Source: an uncultured Myxococcales bacterium (GTDB lineage: Bacteria; Myxococcota_A; UBA9042). From it: 58,374 nt of DNA. Below, piece after piece: positions 25,998 through 34,786 of this stretch (the stretch's first letter is position 1; every line of letters starts with the position of its first letter). Both the position numbers and the translations under genes were made by a program. The notes beneath the pieces were generated by a model that was given only the letters and a program-made list of their open reading frames with translations, was not told where the DNA came from and did not search any database. The DNA is taken from NCBI GenBank assembly GCA_903883645.1, contig CAISBR010000172.1, positions 1 to 58,374 on the forward strand, written 5' to 3'.

Positions 25998-27194
25998 GTG
26001 CGCCAATTCGACGTCATTATCGTAGGCGGCGGGGCCTCTGGCCTCATGTGCGCCCTGCAAGCCGGCCAGCGCGGCCGCCGCGTGGTGGTGCTCGACCACA
26101 GCGACAAGTTGGGCAAAAAGATTCTGATGTCGGGCGGCGGGCGCTGCAACTTCACCAACATGAGCGTCGAGCCGGCCAATTTCATCTCGAACAATCCCCA
26201 CTTCTGCATCTCGGCCCTGCGGCGCTTTACGCAATGGGACTTCTTGGCCCTGGTCGACAAGCACGCCATCGCCTGGCACGAACGCAAGCACGGTCAGCTT
26301 TTCTGCGTGGGCTCGGCTAAAGAAATCTTGGCGATGCTGCTGGCCGAGTGTGACCGCGCCGGCGTGACGCTGCAGGCCAGCTGTGGGCCGGCTACGGTGC
26401 GCAGCAGCACGAGTAATCCGCATTTATTTCATGTAGATACAGATCAAGGTGAGTTTGTCGCGCCGTCGCTGGTGGTGGCTACGGGGGGCCTGTCGGTCCC
26501 CGTGCTGGGTGCCAGCGGCTTTGGCTACGAGCTGGCGCGGCAGTTTGGTCACACCATCGTGCAAACCCGCGCTGGGCTTGCGCCTTTTATGTTTAGCGAC
26601 AGTTTTAAGGCCCTGACCGAGCGTCTGGCCGGCGTGGCGCACGAGGCGAGGATTGGCAACGCCCGCGCCCACTTTGCCGAAAGTCTGCTGTTTACCCATC
26701 GCGGTCTGTCGGGCCCGGCGGTGCTGCAGCTGTCGAGCTATTGGCTGCCGGGCGAGGCGGTGCAGGTCAACTTATTGCCGGGCCTCGATATTGCCGCCTG
26801 GCTGCACGACCGCAAGCAGGCGCAGCCGCGGTCCCTATTGCGCACGCTGCTGAGCGACCACATGCCCAAGAAGCTTGCGGATGAGCTGGAACCGCTGCTG
26901 TGGCCCAGCTATGCCCAGACGGCGCTTGCGGCGATCCCCGATGCCGCCCTGGCTCGCCTTGCGCAAGAGCTTGGAAACTGGACGCTTCGGCCCGCCAGCA
27001 CCGAGGGCTATCGCACCGCCGAGGTGACGGTGGGCGGCGTGGATACCAAGGAGCTTTCGTCGCGGACCATGGAGAGTAAGCTGCGGGCCGGACTCTACTT
27101 TATCGGCGAAGTGGTCGACGTAACGGGGCATCTAGGTGGCTACAATTTTCAGTGGGCGTGGTCGTCGGGCTGGGCGGCGGGGCAAGTGGTTTGA
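25998..27194 (+). CDS. HI0933-family FAD flavoprotein (YhiN/BaiN-like)
   Basis: The 398-residue protein opens with the FAD-binding motif VIIVGGGASGLMCA, then LGKKILMSGGGRCNFTNM, which is the HI0933-family signature, and ends with VVDVTGHLGGYNFQWAWSSGWAAG, the conserved C-terminal FAD loop. Members are cytosolic NAD(P)H-dependent flavin oxidoreductases of mostly unknown substrate. The start is GTG (VRQFDVII) with GGAG 5 bases upstream. It faces the preceding efflux relic across about 290 bases of apparently decayed DNA and converges on the lipoprotein gene. Confidence 0.9.
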   Translation: MRQFDVIIVGGGASGLMCALQAGQRGRRVVVLDHSDKLGKKILMSGGGRCNFTNMSVEPANFISNNPHFCISALRRFTQWDFLALVDKHAIAWHERKHGQLFCVGSAKEILAMLLAECDRAGVTLQASCGPATVRSSTSNPHLFHVDTDQGEFVAPSLVVATGGLSVPVLGASGFGYELARQFGHTIVQTRAGLAPFMFSDSFKALTERLAGVAHEARIGNARAHFAESLLFTHRGLSGPAVLQLSSYWLPGEAVQVNLLPGLDIAAWLHDRKQAQPRSLLRTLLSDHMPKKLADELEPLLWPSYAQTALAAIPDAALARLAQELGNWTLRPASTEGYRTAEVTVGGVDTKELSSRTMESKLRAGLYFIGEVVDVTGHLGGYNFQWAWSSGWAAGQVV

Positions 27195-27224
27195 CAGTGT
27201 CGACCAGAACGAACGATCCGATCA

Positions 27225-27458
27225 CATTGGGTTTTCTGTGGGCGGCCCTGTCCTTTGTGGTGGGGCGCAAGCACGGGTCCGTGCCGCCGACTCGCCGCGC
27301 CGCAGATTCCGTCTACGCTCCAGAGTTGCGAGCGCCAGTGCGAGCGCCAGTGTGAGCGCCAGTGTGAGCACCGGCACACCCTCTACGGGCAGGGCGCCGT
27401 CGCCGGGCAGCTGCCTTTGGCGTCGCGCGGCGTGGTCACTTTGCAGCCGGCGACTTGG
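27225..27458 (-). other. Out-of-frame sorting-signal-like tail after the lipoprotein
   Basis: In the frame one base away from the lipoprotein frame, the minus strand reads VPVLTLALTLALALALATLERRR, a hydrophobic helix then arginines, and stays open from 27458 to a stop at 27222, close to the end of the convergent flavoprotein gene. This is the shape of an IPTL/MYXO-type C-terminal sorting tail. A single missing base between 27383 and 27458 would join it to the lipoprotein. Confidence 0.4.
27327..27374 (+). repeat. 12-bp tandem repeat, four copies
   Basis: The unit TGCGAGCGCCAG is repeated four times with C/T changes, the last copy being TGTGAGCACCGG. On the minus strand it encodes Leu-Ala-Leu-Thr/Ala repeats of the tail-like hydrophobic helix. 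Confidence 0.8.
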
Positions 27459-28708
27459 CTAAAGGTGTTGCCGCTCAAGAAGTCTAAGGCGTTGCCTGAA
27501 TAGGCGAGATCGATGCCCGCGCCGGCGCTCGCCAAAATCGTCGAATTTTGCACAAAGGGCGCTGCCGGTTCGCCAAAGAACGCAATCGCCGCATTTTCGT
27601 TGTTGCTGAAGCTGCCGTTGGGGTCGCAATGGAAGCTGTTGGCCTGTGAGTCGCCGCCAGCGTATTCGACATGGACAAAATCCAGTGTGTTCGCGGAGTC
27701 TGGCGCGCCGTCCCAAACCAAACCGCGCCAATCGCCGGGGGCCGCCGCGGCCGCAGCCGACGTAAAGACAATGGGTTTGGCCGCCGTGCCTGTTGCTATC
27801 ACGACGCCGTTGCTCACTTTGCCGGTCGCCGCCGCCTGCATCAGGACTCGGCCGGCGGGCTGCACGCGGATGACTACGCCCGGGTCGATGGTCCAGCGCA
27901 CGCGCGTGCCACCGCCCAGTCCCACGCGAAAATCGTGGCCGTTGCCGTTGGCTTCGCCAATGATGTAGGGCACTCCGCGGTCATGCCAGGTCGTGTCGGT
28001 GGTCATGATGTCGCTGCTAATGACCACGATGCCGTCGACCGCGTTGCCCGTGTACTTGCCGGCTGGAATGGCGCTGGCGAGTGCCGGCCGCGTGCTAATG
28101 GCGCCAAGCGCGCAGTGGCTGATGGTCAGGTCGTCGGAGTCGGGCGTCAGCGTGCCGGCGCGCTCAAGGGTCAGGCCAAAATGGTCCGAGCCGTCGATGG
28201 TTACATGGCGTAAGCGGGCGGCAGCTGTTGGCGCGACCCCGTCCTCGGCGCCCGGCCCCCACACGTCGATAACGCCGCTGCCGTTCACGGTGCCCGCGGC
28301 GCCGCCCGCGACCCGCACATAGGCAAAGTCGAGCCAGCCGCCTGGGCGCACTGTTACGAAATCAAATGGTTTTGTGGGGTTCTCGGCCGCAATGGTGATC
28401 GGATGCGTAGCATCGCCCAGCGCAAGCAACTTGCCAAAGGCGAGGAGCGAGGTGCCGGCGCCCATCCGCACCTCCGCACACGGCTCCAGCGTCAGGGTCG
28501 CGCCAGCCGTGATCGACTTATCGGCCGCGACGAGGTGCGGACTGCCGGCCGCCGTCCAGGTCTCATCCGCAGTAATGTCGCCATTGTGCGTTGTACCTGC
28601 GCCCAAGTGCGCGGCGCACACGCTCTGGCCGGCGACAACGGGCGTACTCACTTCGGTCGTCGCACACGCCGCCAGCCCAAGCAGTGCCAGAATCAAGAGA
28701 CGCTTCAT
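27383..28708 (-). CDS. Beta-helix-like surface lipoprotein
   Basis: The 441-residue product has a lipobox (LGLAACATTE). It continues with GDITADETWTAAGSPHLV and GATLTLEPCAEVRMGAG, then repeating short strands (DDLTISHCALG, NGVVIATGTAAKPIVFTS, LDFVHVEYAGG, NSTILASAGAGIDL). This is the pattern of right-handed parallel beta-helix proteins common in Myxococcota. The start MKRLLILALLG has GGGGGA 8 bases upstream; the longer reading from 28738 begins inside a microsatellite. It ends at GSCPATAPCP, directly next to an out-of-frame hydrophobic/Arg tail, so the C-terminus may be altered by a frameshift. Function unknown. Confidence 0.78.
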   Translation of the reverse strand: MKRLLILALLGLAACATTEVSTPVVAGQSVCAAHLGAGTTHNGDITADETWTAAGSPHLVAADKSITAGATLTLEPCAEVRMGAGTSLLAFGKLLALGDATHPITIAAENPTKPFDFVTVRPGGWLDFAYVRVAGGAAGTVNGSGVIDVWGPGAEDGVAPTAAARLRHVTIDGSDHFGLTLERAGTLTPDSDDLTISHCALGAISTRPALASAIPAGKYTGNAVDGIVVISSDIMTTDTTWHDRGVPYIIGEANGNGHDFRVGLGGGTRVRWTIDPGVVIRVQPAGRVLMQAAATGKVSNGVVIATGTAAKPIVFTSAAAAAAPGDWRGLVWDGAPDSANTLDFVHVEYAGGDSQANSFHCDPNGSFSNNENAAIAFFGEPAAPFVQNSTILASAGAGIDLAYSGNALDFLSGNTFSQVAGCKVTTPRDAKGSCPATAPCP

Positions 28709-28719
28709 GATGTTATTCC

Positions 28720-28754
28720 CCCATTGCCCATTGCCCATTGCCCATTGCCCACTG
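28720..28754 (+). repeat. 7-bp tandem repeat in the 5' leader of the lipoprotein
   Basis: Four exact CCCATTG units and one CCCACTG lie 12-46 bases before the start codon, partly overlapping the ribosome site. Copy-number change would alter leader or promoter spacing. Confidence 0.9.
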
Positions 28755-28855
28755 CCCGTGCCCGCTCACGACCACCCGCCGTTGCGCACCGTGCCATCGT
28801 ACCCGGTTTCGGTGTAGACGCTACCCAACCGTCATCCCGCCCAGCGCTACCGCAG

Positions 28856-29200
28856 CTAACACAGGTTCATCGCCAGCAGCGTCATGTTGCGCAGGGCTTG
28901 GCTCTCAAATTCAGCGAATTCGCCGCACAACTCGCCGACAAGCGCGGCCACATCCCAATCCCCAAACGTGCAGTAACCGCTGATACCTCTAGCAAAATAG
29001 CGCGACGACTCCATACTGCCAATCTCGTCCAACAGCCGCAGCCGCACCGCGAGAATCGAGGCATACAGCTCCGCGTCAAAAATCAGCTTCTTGGCCTTGA
29101 TGTTGCGCTTCACCTTGGCCTGGTCGGGCTCGGTATCGGTGCGCACGCTCTGCAAGAAGTATTCGTATGCGACCTTGCTGTCGTATATCAGCATTTTCAT
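28856..29200 (-). CDS. Small helical protein of unknown function
   Basis: The 114-residue product (MKMLIYDSKVAYEYFLQSVR...) is almost all helix-forming, with charged stretches (DQAKVKRNIKAKKLIFDAELY) and no signal peptide or membrane helix. It is likely a cytosolic four-helix-type protein. Its amino-acid balance looks natural, unlike the overlapping frames. The ribosome site is weak (AGGCG 8-9 bases upstream) and a TATACT-like sequence abuts the start, so a short leader is possible. I do not recognise a family. It diverges from the STAS-like gene with about 220 bases between. Confidence 0.55.
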   Translation of the reverse strand: MKMLIYDSKVAYEYFLQSVRTDTEPDQAKVKRNIKAKKLIFDAELYASILAVRLRLLDEIGSMESSRYFARGISGYCTFGDWDVAALVGELCGEFAEFESQALRNMTLLAMNLC

Positions 29201-29422
29201 AAGTATACGCCTGCTGTGCGCCTAGCCTCTTGCGCCATGGCAAGGCGAGCCGCGGAGGCGACCCGCCTGCATCGCCGCCGGCCCCGCAGTCAACGGCCAC
29301 TGGTATTCTCGACGCCGGCCCGCACCAAGCGTCTGCGCACTTGACGGTAGGGGGCTGCCAGCGCATGGTGGCGCAGTTGGCGTGGCCGGCGGGTCTGGCG
29401 GCTGCGACATACGGGGCGTATC

Positions 29423-29965
29423 GTGCTTGGAGTTCCTGTCCGGGTTGAAGACGACGCGCCAGAGCTCGGTCATTCTGTGCAGGTTCAGGTCTTTGACGGC
29501 GTTGCGACCGCGGCCGCGGGCGACGTTATGCTCGTGCTGTGGCAGTCCGGGGCAAAGGCTGCGCGCATTCGCTGGGTTAATGAGCGCGCACTTGCGCTAA
29601 TTGCCAAGTATCCTCAAGGGATCGCCGCGGCACAGTTCCTTTTACCCTCGGCGACTCCGCCAGGGCTCGGCGAGGTGGGCGAGGTCCGTGTCGCCCTGCG
29701 CGCCATTGCGCCGCACGCCCGCAGGCTTATCGTCGTGCCGCTCGGTAGCGCGACCTGGCAGTCGGTCGTCCGCGGCGTAATGCGGGCCGGGCTCGCGCTG
29801 CTGGGCCAGTCCGAGCGGATCAAAGTGGCGGCTTCGGCAAGCGAGGCACTGTTGCTGCTAGACGAGATGGCTTCGGGTAACAGTCCCGCCCGCAGCGACC
29901 TCGATGGTGCGCTCCGCATGTTGTTTCGCGCGCTCGGAGACGACGCCACCTGGCCGTTATCATGA
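29423..29965 (+). CDS. STAS/SpoIIAA-like small protein coupled to radical SAM gene
   Basis: The 180-residue protein has no signal peptide. The middle (VRVALRAIAPHARRLIVVPLG, TWQSVVRGVMRAGLALL, RIKVAASASEALLLLDEMA) follows the strand-helix pattern of myxobacterial STAS-like proteins (regulatory partner binding). The final helix carries DLDGALRMLFRALGDD. The start is GTG after GGGGCG. Its last four bases overlap the start of the radical SAM gene (ATGA), so the two are translationally coupled and likely work together. The family call is by pattern only. Confidence 0.6.
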   Translation: MLGVPVRVEDDAPELGHSVQVQVFDGVATAAAGDVMLVLWQSGAKAARIRWVNERALALIAKYPQGIAAAQFLLPSATPPGLGEVGEVRVALRAIAPHARRLIVVPLGSATWQSVVRGVMRAGLALLGQSERIKVAASASEALLLLDEMASGNSPARSDLDGALRMLFRALGDDATWPLS

Positions 29966-31299
29966 ATAGAAAACCTCATCTTTCGCAGCGCATCGGTGCC
30001 ACCTTCGACCGCCTTGCCGAGCGCGCGCGCCGGCAGCCCGTCGGTGGCGATGGCGGCCGGAGCGAGCTGGCCATGGCCGGCCACGTTTTCGCCGCGAGCT
30101 GGCTGGGTCGGAACGCACCGCACCCGTGGCGCCGAGCTGCCGCGGCGATGGCTGTGACCGCCGGCGTGCGTCAGGCCTTTGGGCGCGGCGGCATGGCCGG
30201 GCAGCACGGCGCTTTCTACCCGCTGACCTTTCTGCCCGACCTGCACGGCCCGCACTTTCATACGGCGCTGCGACGGCTGCTGGTGCCTGCGCTGGGGCCG
30301 TTTGTGGTGCATTTCGCGCTGACCGGTGCTTGCCCGTGGCAGTGCCAGTACTGTTTTTCGTCAGCGGGCGGGTCGGGCGCGCCCGATCAAGGCGACCAGG
30401 CGCTCGAGCAAATCGCAGCTCAGCTCGCAAGCCGGCGCGTGCCCATCGTGATTCTTGGCGGCGGCGAGCCGCTCGTCCGCTTTGAGCGGGCCCTGCGCCA
30501 TGTCGAAATCCTTGCCACGGGCAGCGAAGTTCGGCTCGCCACCTCGGGTTCTGGCTTTACCGTCGAGCGCGCCCGCCAGCTGCAGCACGCCGGCCTGCGC
30601 GTCTTGGCCATCAGCCTCGACTCCGACAACCGCGCCGCCGTCGACGCACAACGCGGCCCGGGCGCCTTTGCCACGGCCACGCGCGCCATCGCCGCGAGCG
30701 CACAAGCCGGGATCTTCACGCTGGTCACAAGTGTAGTTGCCCGCGACGCCTTTGCCAGCGAGCGCGACGTCGACCGCTTCTTGCGGCATGTGCACACGCT
30801 GCATCCCGGTGCGGTCGTCAATTTTATCCCCGCCTTTGCCACGGGCCGCGGCGCCGACCAGGGGTTTCGCACCCCCGGCGAGTACGCGCAGATGGGCGAA
30901 CGCCTCACGCGCGCCGTCCGCGACGGAGGCCACCGCGCCGGGGTCTTCTACGCGACACCCATCGACCGCCTTGTCGGCTGCGTCGGCTCGGCCCACCGCC
31001 AGGTCTTTGTCGATATTCGCGGCAATCTCTGCGCCTGTGTCAGCAGCGCGTCGTTCGGCAACCTCCTTACCGAGCCGTTCGACCAGGTTTGGCAACGGCT
31101 TCTCGATGCGCCCTCGCGCTTTAAGCAAGGCTACTTCTGCTCGCATGTGGCAGAGCGGGTGGCAGGCGATGCGGTGCTCGGGCACGCCGCCACCCTCGAT
31201 GCACTAGCGGACTTCTTTGCCCAAACGCCCGACGCAGGTCTGCAGCGGCTGATCGATGTGGCGGGGCCGGCCTTGGCTTGGCTCGTGCCTGAGGCCTGA
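29962..31299 (+). CDS. Radical SAM protein with Cys-containing C-terminal region
   Basis: The 445-residue protein has an N-terminal helical region (about 1-110, Arg-rich). The cluster motif is C124-x3-C128-x2-C131 (TGACPWQCQYCF), followed by the SAM-binding IVILGGGEPL, LATSGSGF and VLAISLDSDN. A later region has cysteines in DRLVGCVGSAHRQ and GNLCACVSSASFGNLL, and one more in GYFCSH, as in SPASM/twitch auxiliary-cluster domains. Such enzymes modify peptides, proteins or cofactors. The substrate is unknown; the upstream STAS-like protein is a candidate partner. Confidence 0.85.
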   Translation: MNRKPHLSQRIGATFDRLAERARRQPVGGDGGRSELAMAGHVFAASWLGRNAPHPWRRAAAAMAVTAGVRQAFGRGGMAGQHGAFYPLTFLPDLHGPHFHTALRRLLVPALGPFVVHFALTGACPWQCQYCFSSAGGSGAPDQGDQALEQIAAQLASRRVPIVILGGGEPLVRFERALRHVEILATGSEVRLATSGSGFTVERARQLQHAGLRVLAISLDSDNRAAVDAQRGPGAFATATRAIAASAQAGIFTLVTSVVARDAFASERDVDRFLRHVHTLHPGAVVNFIPAFATGRGADQGFRTPGEYAQMGERLTRAVRDGGHRAGVFYATPIDRLVGCVGSAHRQVFVDIRGNLCACVSSASFGNLLTEPFDQVWQRLLDAPSRFKQGYFCSHVAERVAGDAVLGHAATLDALADFFAQTPDAGLQRLIDVAGPALAWLVPEA

Positions 31300-31858
31300 T
31301 TGCGCCACGCAAGCGGGGCGTTTACCGCGGCCACGGCGGGCCCCTATACAGCCTTGCCAACCCAAGCTAGCCCCCCTGCCTTACCGGTTAGCGACAGCGA
31401 TGGTTACGCCGTGCTCGACGCGTTGGCAGGTGCAGATTGAAACCGTTGTGTTTACAAGACATCTCCGACATGGGGCAGTTGCGGCATAGGGCAAGCCTGC
31501 GCCCAACGCGAGCGGTGCCGGTGCGGCTCAGACGCTATTAGCAACTATTCGTAATTTCAACAAAACTAGGGTGAGGGCTTGTCCCCCGCCGCGAGCCAAA
31601 CCACGGAGAATTCGCGCAGATCGACCCCAAAGTGCTGAGCAAGGCCCAGGTTGGCCGGTTGCGTACGGCGGTGGCTGGGCTGCGGCCACAGCTCGCCGCG
31701 GTCGACAAACGGCTCGGGTAGGTAAGCCAGCCTACGGTTTTGGCTACTCGCCTTGAGCCAAAGACGCATTGACCACTTTGGACGCTCGGGTAGCCTCCGC
31801 GCCGCTCTCGCCGCGGGGTTCACGCCCGCCCTAGAGCGAGAACAGGAGACGATTCGCA
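31300..31858. other. Intergenic region before the FIST gene
   Basis: No gene is supported. An AT-richer stretch near 31540-31570 (GCTATTAGCAACTATTCGTAATTTC) could contain the promoter of the FIST-cyclase operon. Otherwise nothing recognisable is seen. Confidence 0.5.
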
Positions 31859-33061
31859 ATGCTTGACTTCGCCTCGGCCACATCGGCCATCCCCGATACC
31901 CACAAAGCAGCGACCACGGCCATTCGCGAGGCGCTGACCACCCTCGACGCGGCCCGTTGCCAAGTCGTGGTCTTCCACGTCACTATGGGCCACGACCCCG
32001 AAGTCGCCTTGCGCGCTATCAAAGCCGTGGTTCCGCACGCGCGGGTCGTGGGCAATTCCTGCGCCGGCATCATCGGCCGCGACGGTGCCAACGAGTCGAT
32101 GCGCGCCTTGGCGCTGGCGGCGATTGCCGGCCCAAGTAGCGAAATTGCAGTCGTTTCATGCGACGGCGTGTACGGCGAGACTTCGCGCGCGACCACCCAG
32201 AAGCTCGCCGAAGAAGTTCGGCATCAGCTTGGGCCGGTGCAGTCGGCGATGTACATCGGCCCAGGTATCGACATCGATATGGACGAAGTGGTAGCCGGCT
32301 TCGAGGCTGTGTTCGGCACCGAAACCGTCTTGTTCGGCGGCACGGCAAGCGACAACATGAAGGGTATCGCAACCTACCAGTGCATCGACGACAAGGTCTA
32401 CGAGCACGCGGCGTATCTGATTGGTTTTGCCGACCCCACGCTGTCGATCACGACGCAGGCGACCCACGGTTTTGTGCCGGCCGGCATCGAGTTCGAGGTG
32501 ACGCGGGCGACGGGCCACCGCGTTCACGAGCTCGACGGCAAGCCCGCCTGGCAGGTCTATACCCACGGGCTGGGTCTTGCGCCTACGGCCACGCCCGGCG
32601 ACACGATTCCGCCCGGGGCGCTGGGCGTCGCGCTAAGCCCTGAATTAGCTGCAGAGTACGGCGACTCGCACATCTTGCGTGTGGTGACCCATTGCGAGCC
32701 GGACGGCACGTTCTTGATGCCTGTCACCTGCCCGGTCGGCACGCGGCTGTCGCTCATGCGCCGCGACGAAGGCCGGATCTTCGCCAATCTCGGCGTGACC
32801 ATGAACGAATTGGTTAGCCGTACCGGCGGGTTGCGACCTGTGGCGGTCTTCCACACAGACTGCGGTGCGCGCGGCCGCCTCATGCTCGACCGCGTCTCAA
32901 AAGACGAAATCGTGGCCGACATGCAGGGGCCGCTTTTCGGCGACACGTGCGGGCCGTGGCTCGGCATGTACGGCTTCGGCGAGATTACTGTGCTTGGTGG
33001 TCGCAACCTGTTTCATAACTACACGACATCGCTGTATGTTTTTACCCGGGCTGAAGCCTGA
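31859..33061 (+). CDS. FIST-domain sensor protein
   Basis: The 400-residue cytosolic protein has FIST_N (about 20-205: VVFHVTMGHDPEVALRAIK, VVGNSCAGIIG, GTETVLFGGTASDN) and FIST_C (about 220-385: HELDGKPAWQVY, LVSRTGGLRPVAVFHTDCGARG, GPWLGMYGFGEI) in the usual order. FIST domains sense small ligands, probably amino-acid-like, and usually feed signalling outputs. AGGAG lies about 10 bases before the ATG. The cyclase gene starts 18 bases after the stop, so this protein is the likely sensor for that enzyme, as a separate subunit. Confidence 0.9.
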   Translation: MLDFASATSAIPDTHKAATTAIREALTTLDAARCQVVVFHVTMGHDPEVALRAIKAVVPHARVVGNSCAGIIGRDGANESMRALALAAIAGPSSEIAVVSCDGVYGETSRATTQKLAEEVRHQLGPVQSAMYIGPGIDIDMDEVVAGFEAVFGTETVLFGGTASDNMKGIATYQCIDDKVYEHAAYLIGFADPTLSITTQATHGFVPAGIEFEVTRATGHRVHELDGKPAWQVYTHGLGLAPTATPGDTIPPGALGVALSPELAAEYGDSHILRVVTHCEPDGTFLMPVTCPVGTRLSLMRRDEGRIFANLGVTMNELVSRTGGLRPVAVFHTDCGARGRLMLDRVSKDEIVADMQGPLFGDTCGPWLGMYGFGEITVLGGRNLFHNYTTSLYVFTRAEA

Positions 33062-33079
33062 GCCAAGACGGACGGTGTT

Positions 33080-34552
33080 GTGGTCCTGCAGCCCATCGAA
33101 CAGCGCGAAGTCCTAGGTAGGTTGCTGTCCGCTCAGCAGCAAGTTATTGACCTGAAAGGCCAGATCGACCGCGAGCACTTGGCGGGCGAGGGCTTTCGGC
33201 GGCTTGGCGAGCGCGCGATCCAAGTCGACCACCTGGCCGCGCTTTTCGAAATTGCGGCAGAAGAAGTCGTGGCGACTTTTGGCACCGAAAATGCCGTGGT
33301 GTTGCGCATTGGGCCCGAAGGCACCACGGTGTGCGCGACCTGCTGTGCCGACGATGCCTCTGTGGCCGAGATTCGGGCATTTAGCGCCTATTTTCAAGGG
33401 ATTCAGTCGACACGGGCGTGTGTGCTGACCGGCTCCGACTTGCCGCAGCTGCGGGGGCGTGCCACTGCTGTAGCCCTTGCCGGCACGTACTACGATGCCA
33501 GCGATGCCGCCGCCACGTATGCCGTTATTGCCACCGTGTCGCAGTCGAAAGCGCCGTTTTATCCTCGCTTTGATGCCGGTCTTACGCCGCTCTACGAAGC
33601 CTTCTTGCACCACGTGGGCGCGCTGCAGCAGCACTTGCGTGGGCGGGCGGCTACGCTGAATCTGGTGCGGGCGACTCAGCATTTTGTGCCGCAAGAGTTT
33701 TTGCAGGCCCTCGGCCACGCCGACGTGACCACCGCCCGGCTCGGCGACGCGGTGCTTCGCGAAATTACCATAGTATTTGCCGATATTCGCAACTTCACCT
33801 CGATCAGCGAGCGCATGAGTCCGGCCGAAACGGCGGCGTTCTTGAACTCGTGCCTGTCGCGCATGGGCCCCCATATCCGCGCCCACGGCGGCTTTATCGA
33901 CAAGTTCATCGGCGACGCCATTATGGCACTGTTCCCGGGTTCGCCTAGCGATGCCGTGCGCGCCGCCCTCGACATGCAAGCCGATATCGCTCAAACCCTA
34001 GTCGAAACGCCTACTCGCGCGCAGTTTGGCAAGGCGCATTCACTGCAGTCCGTCTTGATCGGCGTGGGGGTGCACACGGGCGATGTGATGATGTGCACCA
34101 TCGGCGAGCGCGAGCGCTTTGAGGCTACGGTCATCTCCGACGCAGTGAATCTGACTGCACGCCTAGAGACGTTAACCAAGCAACTTGGCTGCACAATGCT
34201 GGTGTCAGCGGCGGTGTTTGCGCATCTGGATGCGGCGACGCGGGCCCATGCGCGCGAGCTCGGTTCGTTCGCCGTCAAGGGCAAGTTGCAGGCGGCGCGG
34301 GTGTTCGAGGTTTTTGCGACCGACCCGGTAGATCTGCGCTTGGCGAAGGTGGCGAGCCGTGAGTCCTTTGCCCGCGCACTGCGACACTATGGCCGCGGCG
34401 AACTGAACGAGGCTCTGGCCATTGTGCTTGAGCTAAATGAGTGCTGCCCCGACGACGGCCCCGTGGCGTGGTGGCTGGCCCACATGCGCCACGACTTGGC
34501 CAATAGCATCCAGTCGCACGACTGGGGGGTCATCCATCTCGACGGCAAGTAG
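33080..34552 (+). CDS. Class III adenylate cyclase with GAF-like N-terminus
   Basis: The 490-residue cytosolic protein has an N-terminal coiled-coil/GAF-like region (about 1-180). The cyclase domain (about 195-385) has metal-binding aspartates Asp235 (FADIRNFTSI) and Asp279 (FIGDAIMALF), an adenine-selecting Lys275 (GGFIDKF) with an Asp in ISDAVN, and the transition-state Asn/Arg pair in VNLTARLE. It should therefore be catalytically competent and make cAMP rather than cGMP (inference from residues). A short helical, TPR-like C-terminal tail (SFARALRHYGRGELNEALAI) follows. The start is GTG. It is in an operon with the FIST sensor. Confidence 0.88.
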   Translation: MVLQPIEQREVLGRLLSAQQQVIDLKGQIDREHLAGEGFRRLGERAIQVDHLAALFEIAAEEVVATFGTENAVVLRIGPEGTTVCATCCADDASVAEIRAFSAYFQGIQSTRACVLTGSDLPQLRGRATAVALAGTYYDASDAAATYAVIATVSQSKAPFYPRFDAGLTPLYEAFLHHVGALQQHLRGRAATLNLVRATQHFVPQEFLQALGHADVTTARLGDAVLREITIVFADIRNFTSISERMSPAETAAFLNSCLSRMGPHIRAHGGFIDKFIGDAIMALFPGSPSDAVRAALDMQADIAQTLVETPTRAQFGKAHSLQSVLIGVGVHTGDVMMCTIGERERFEATVISDAVNLTARLETLTKQLGCTMLVSAAVFAHLDAATRAHARELGSFAVKGKLQAARVFEVFATDPVDLRLAKVASRESFARALRHYGRGELNEALAIVLELNECCPDDGPVAWWLAHMRHDLANSIQSHDWGVIHLDGK

Positions 34553-34587
34553 TCCAGACTAGCTGATTGCATCGTTGCCTAGGCGTT

Positions 34588-34758
34588 ATGCACGGTTTTC
34601 GTCGTTTCACGCGTATCCGCTTCCTTGCCGCCATTGCCCTGCTTGGCTACCTGAGCTGCAGCCACCCCCGCACCGAGTTCGCCACCACCATCTGCGACGC
34701 CGTCAATTTGTCGGAGCCCGGCGAACATGCTAGCTTCCAAGCTGGTGTCTGGGGTTAG
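34588..34758 (+). CDS. Possible very short lipoprotein
   Basis: The 56-residue frame has a basic N-terminus (MHGFRRFTRIR), a hydrophobic stretch and a lipobox-like LGYLSC, leaving only about 32 mature residues. AGGCG lies 5 bases before the ATG. It sits between the cyclase and the Cys-rich lipoprotein genes on the same strand. It could be a genuine small lipoprotein or a leftover N-terminus of a decayed gene. Confidence 0.35.
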   Translation: MHGFRRFTRIRFLAAIALLGYLSCSHPRTEFATTICDAVNLSEPGEHASFQAGVWG

Positions 34759-34786
34759 CACCGGACCCGGCTGAGGGTTCCTGCCA

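Noticed and set aside
27327..28754. Short tandem repeats as a possible CRISPR array
   Set aside because: Units of 7 and 12 bp without spacers are microsatellites, not CRISPR; no cas gene is present.
22242..31299. Two radical SAM genes as a RiPP biosynthetic cluster
   Set aside because: They are 5.6 kb apart with unrelated genes between; no precursor peptide, RRE, protease or transporter was seen.
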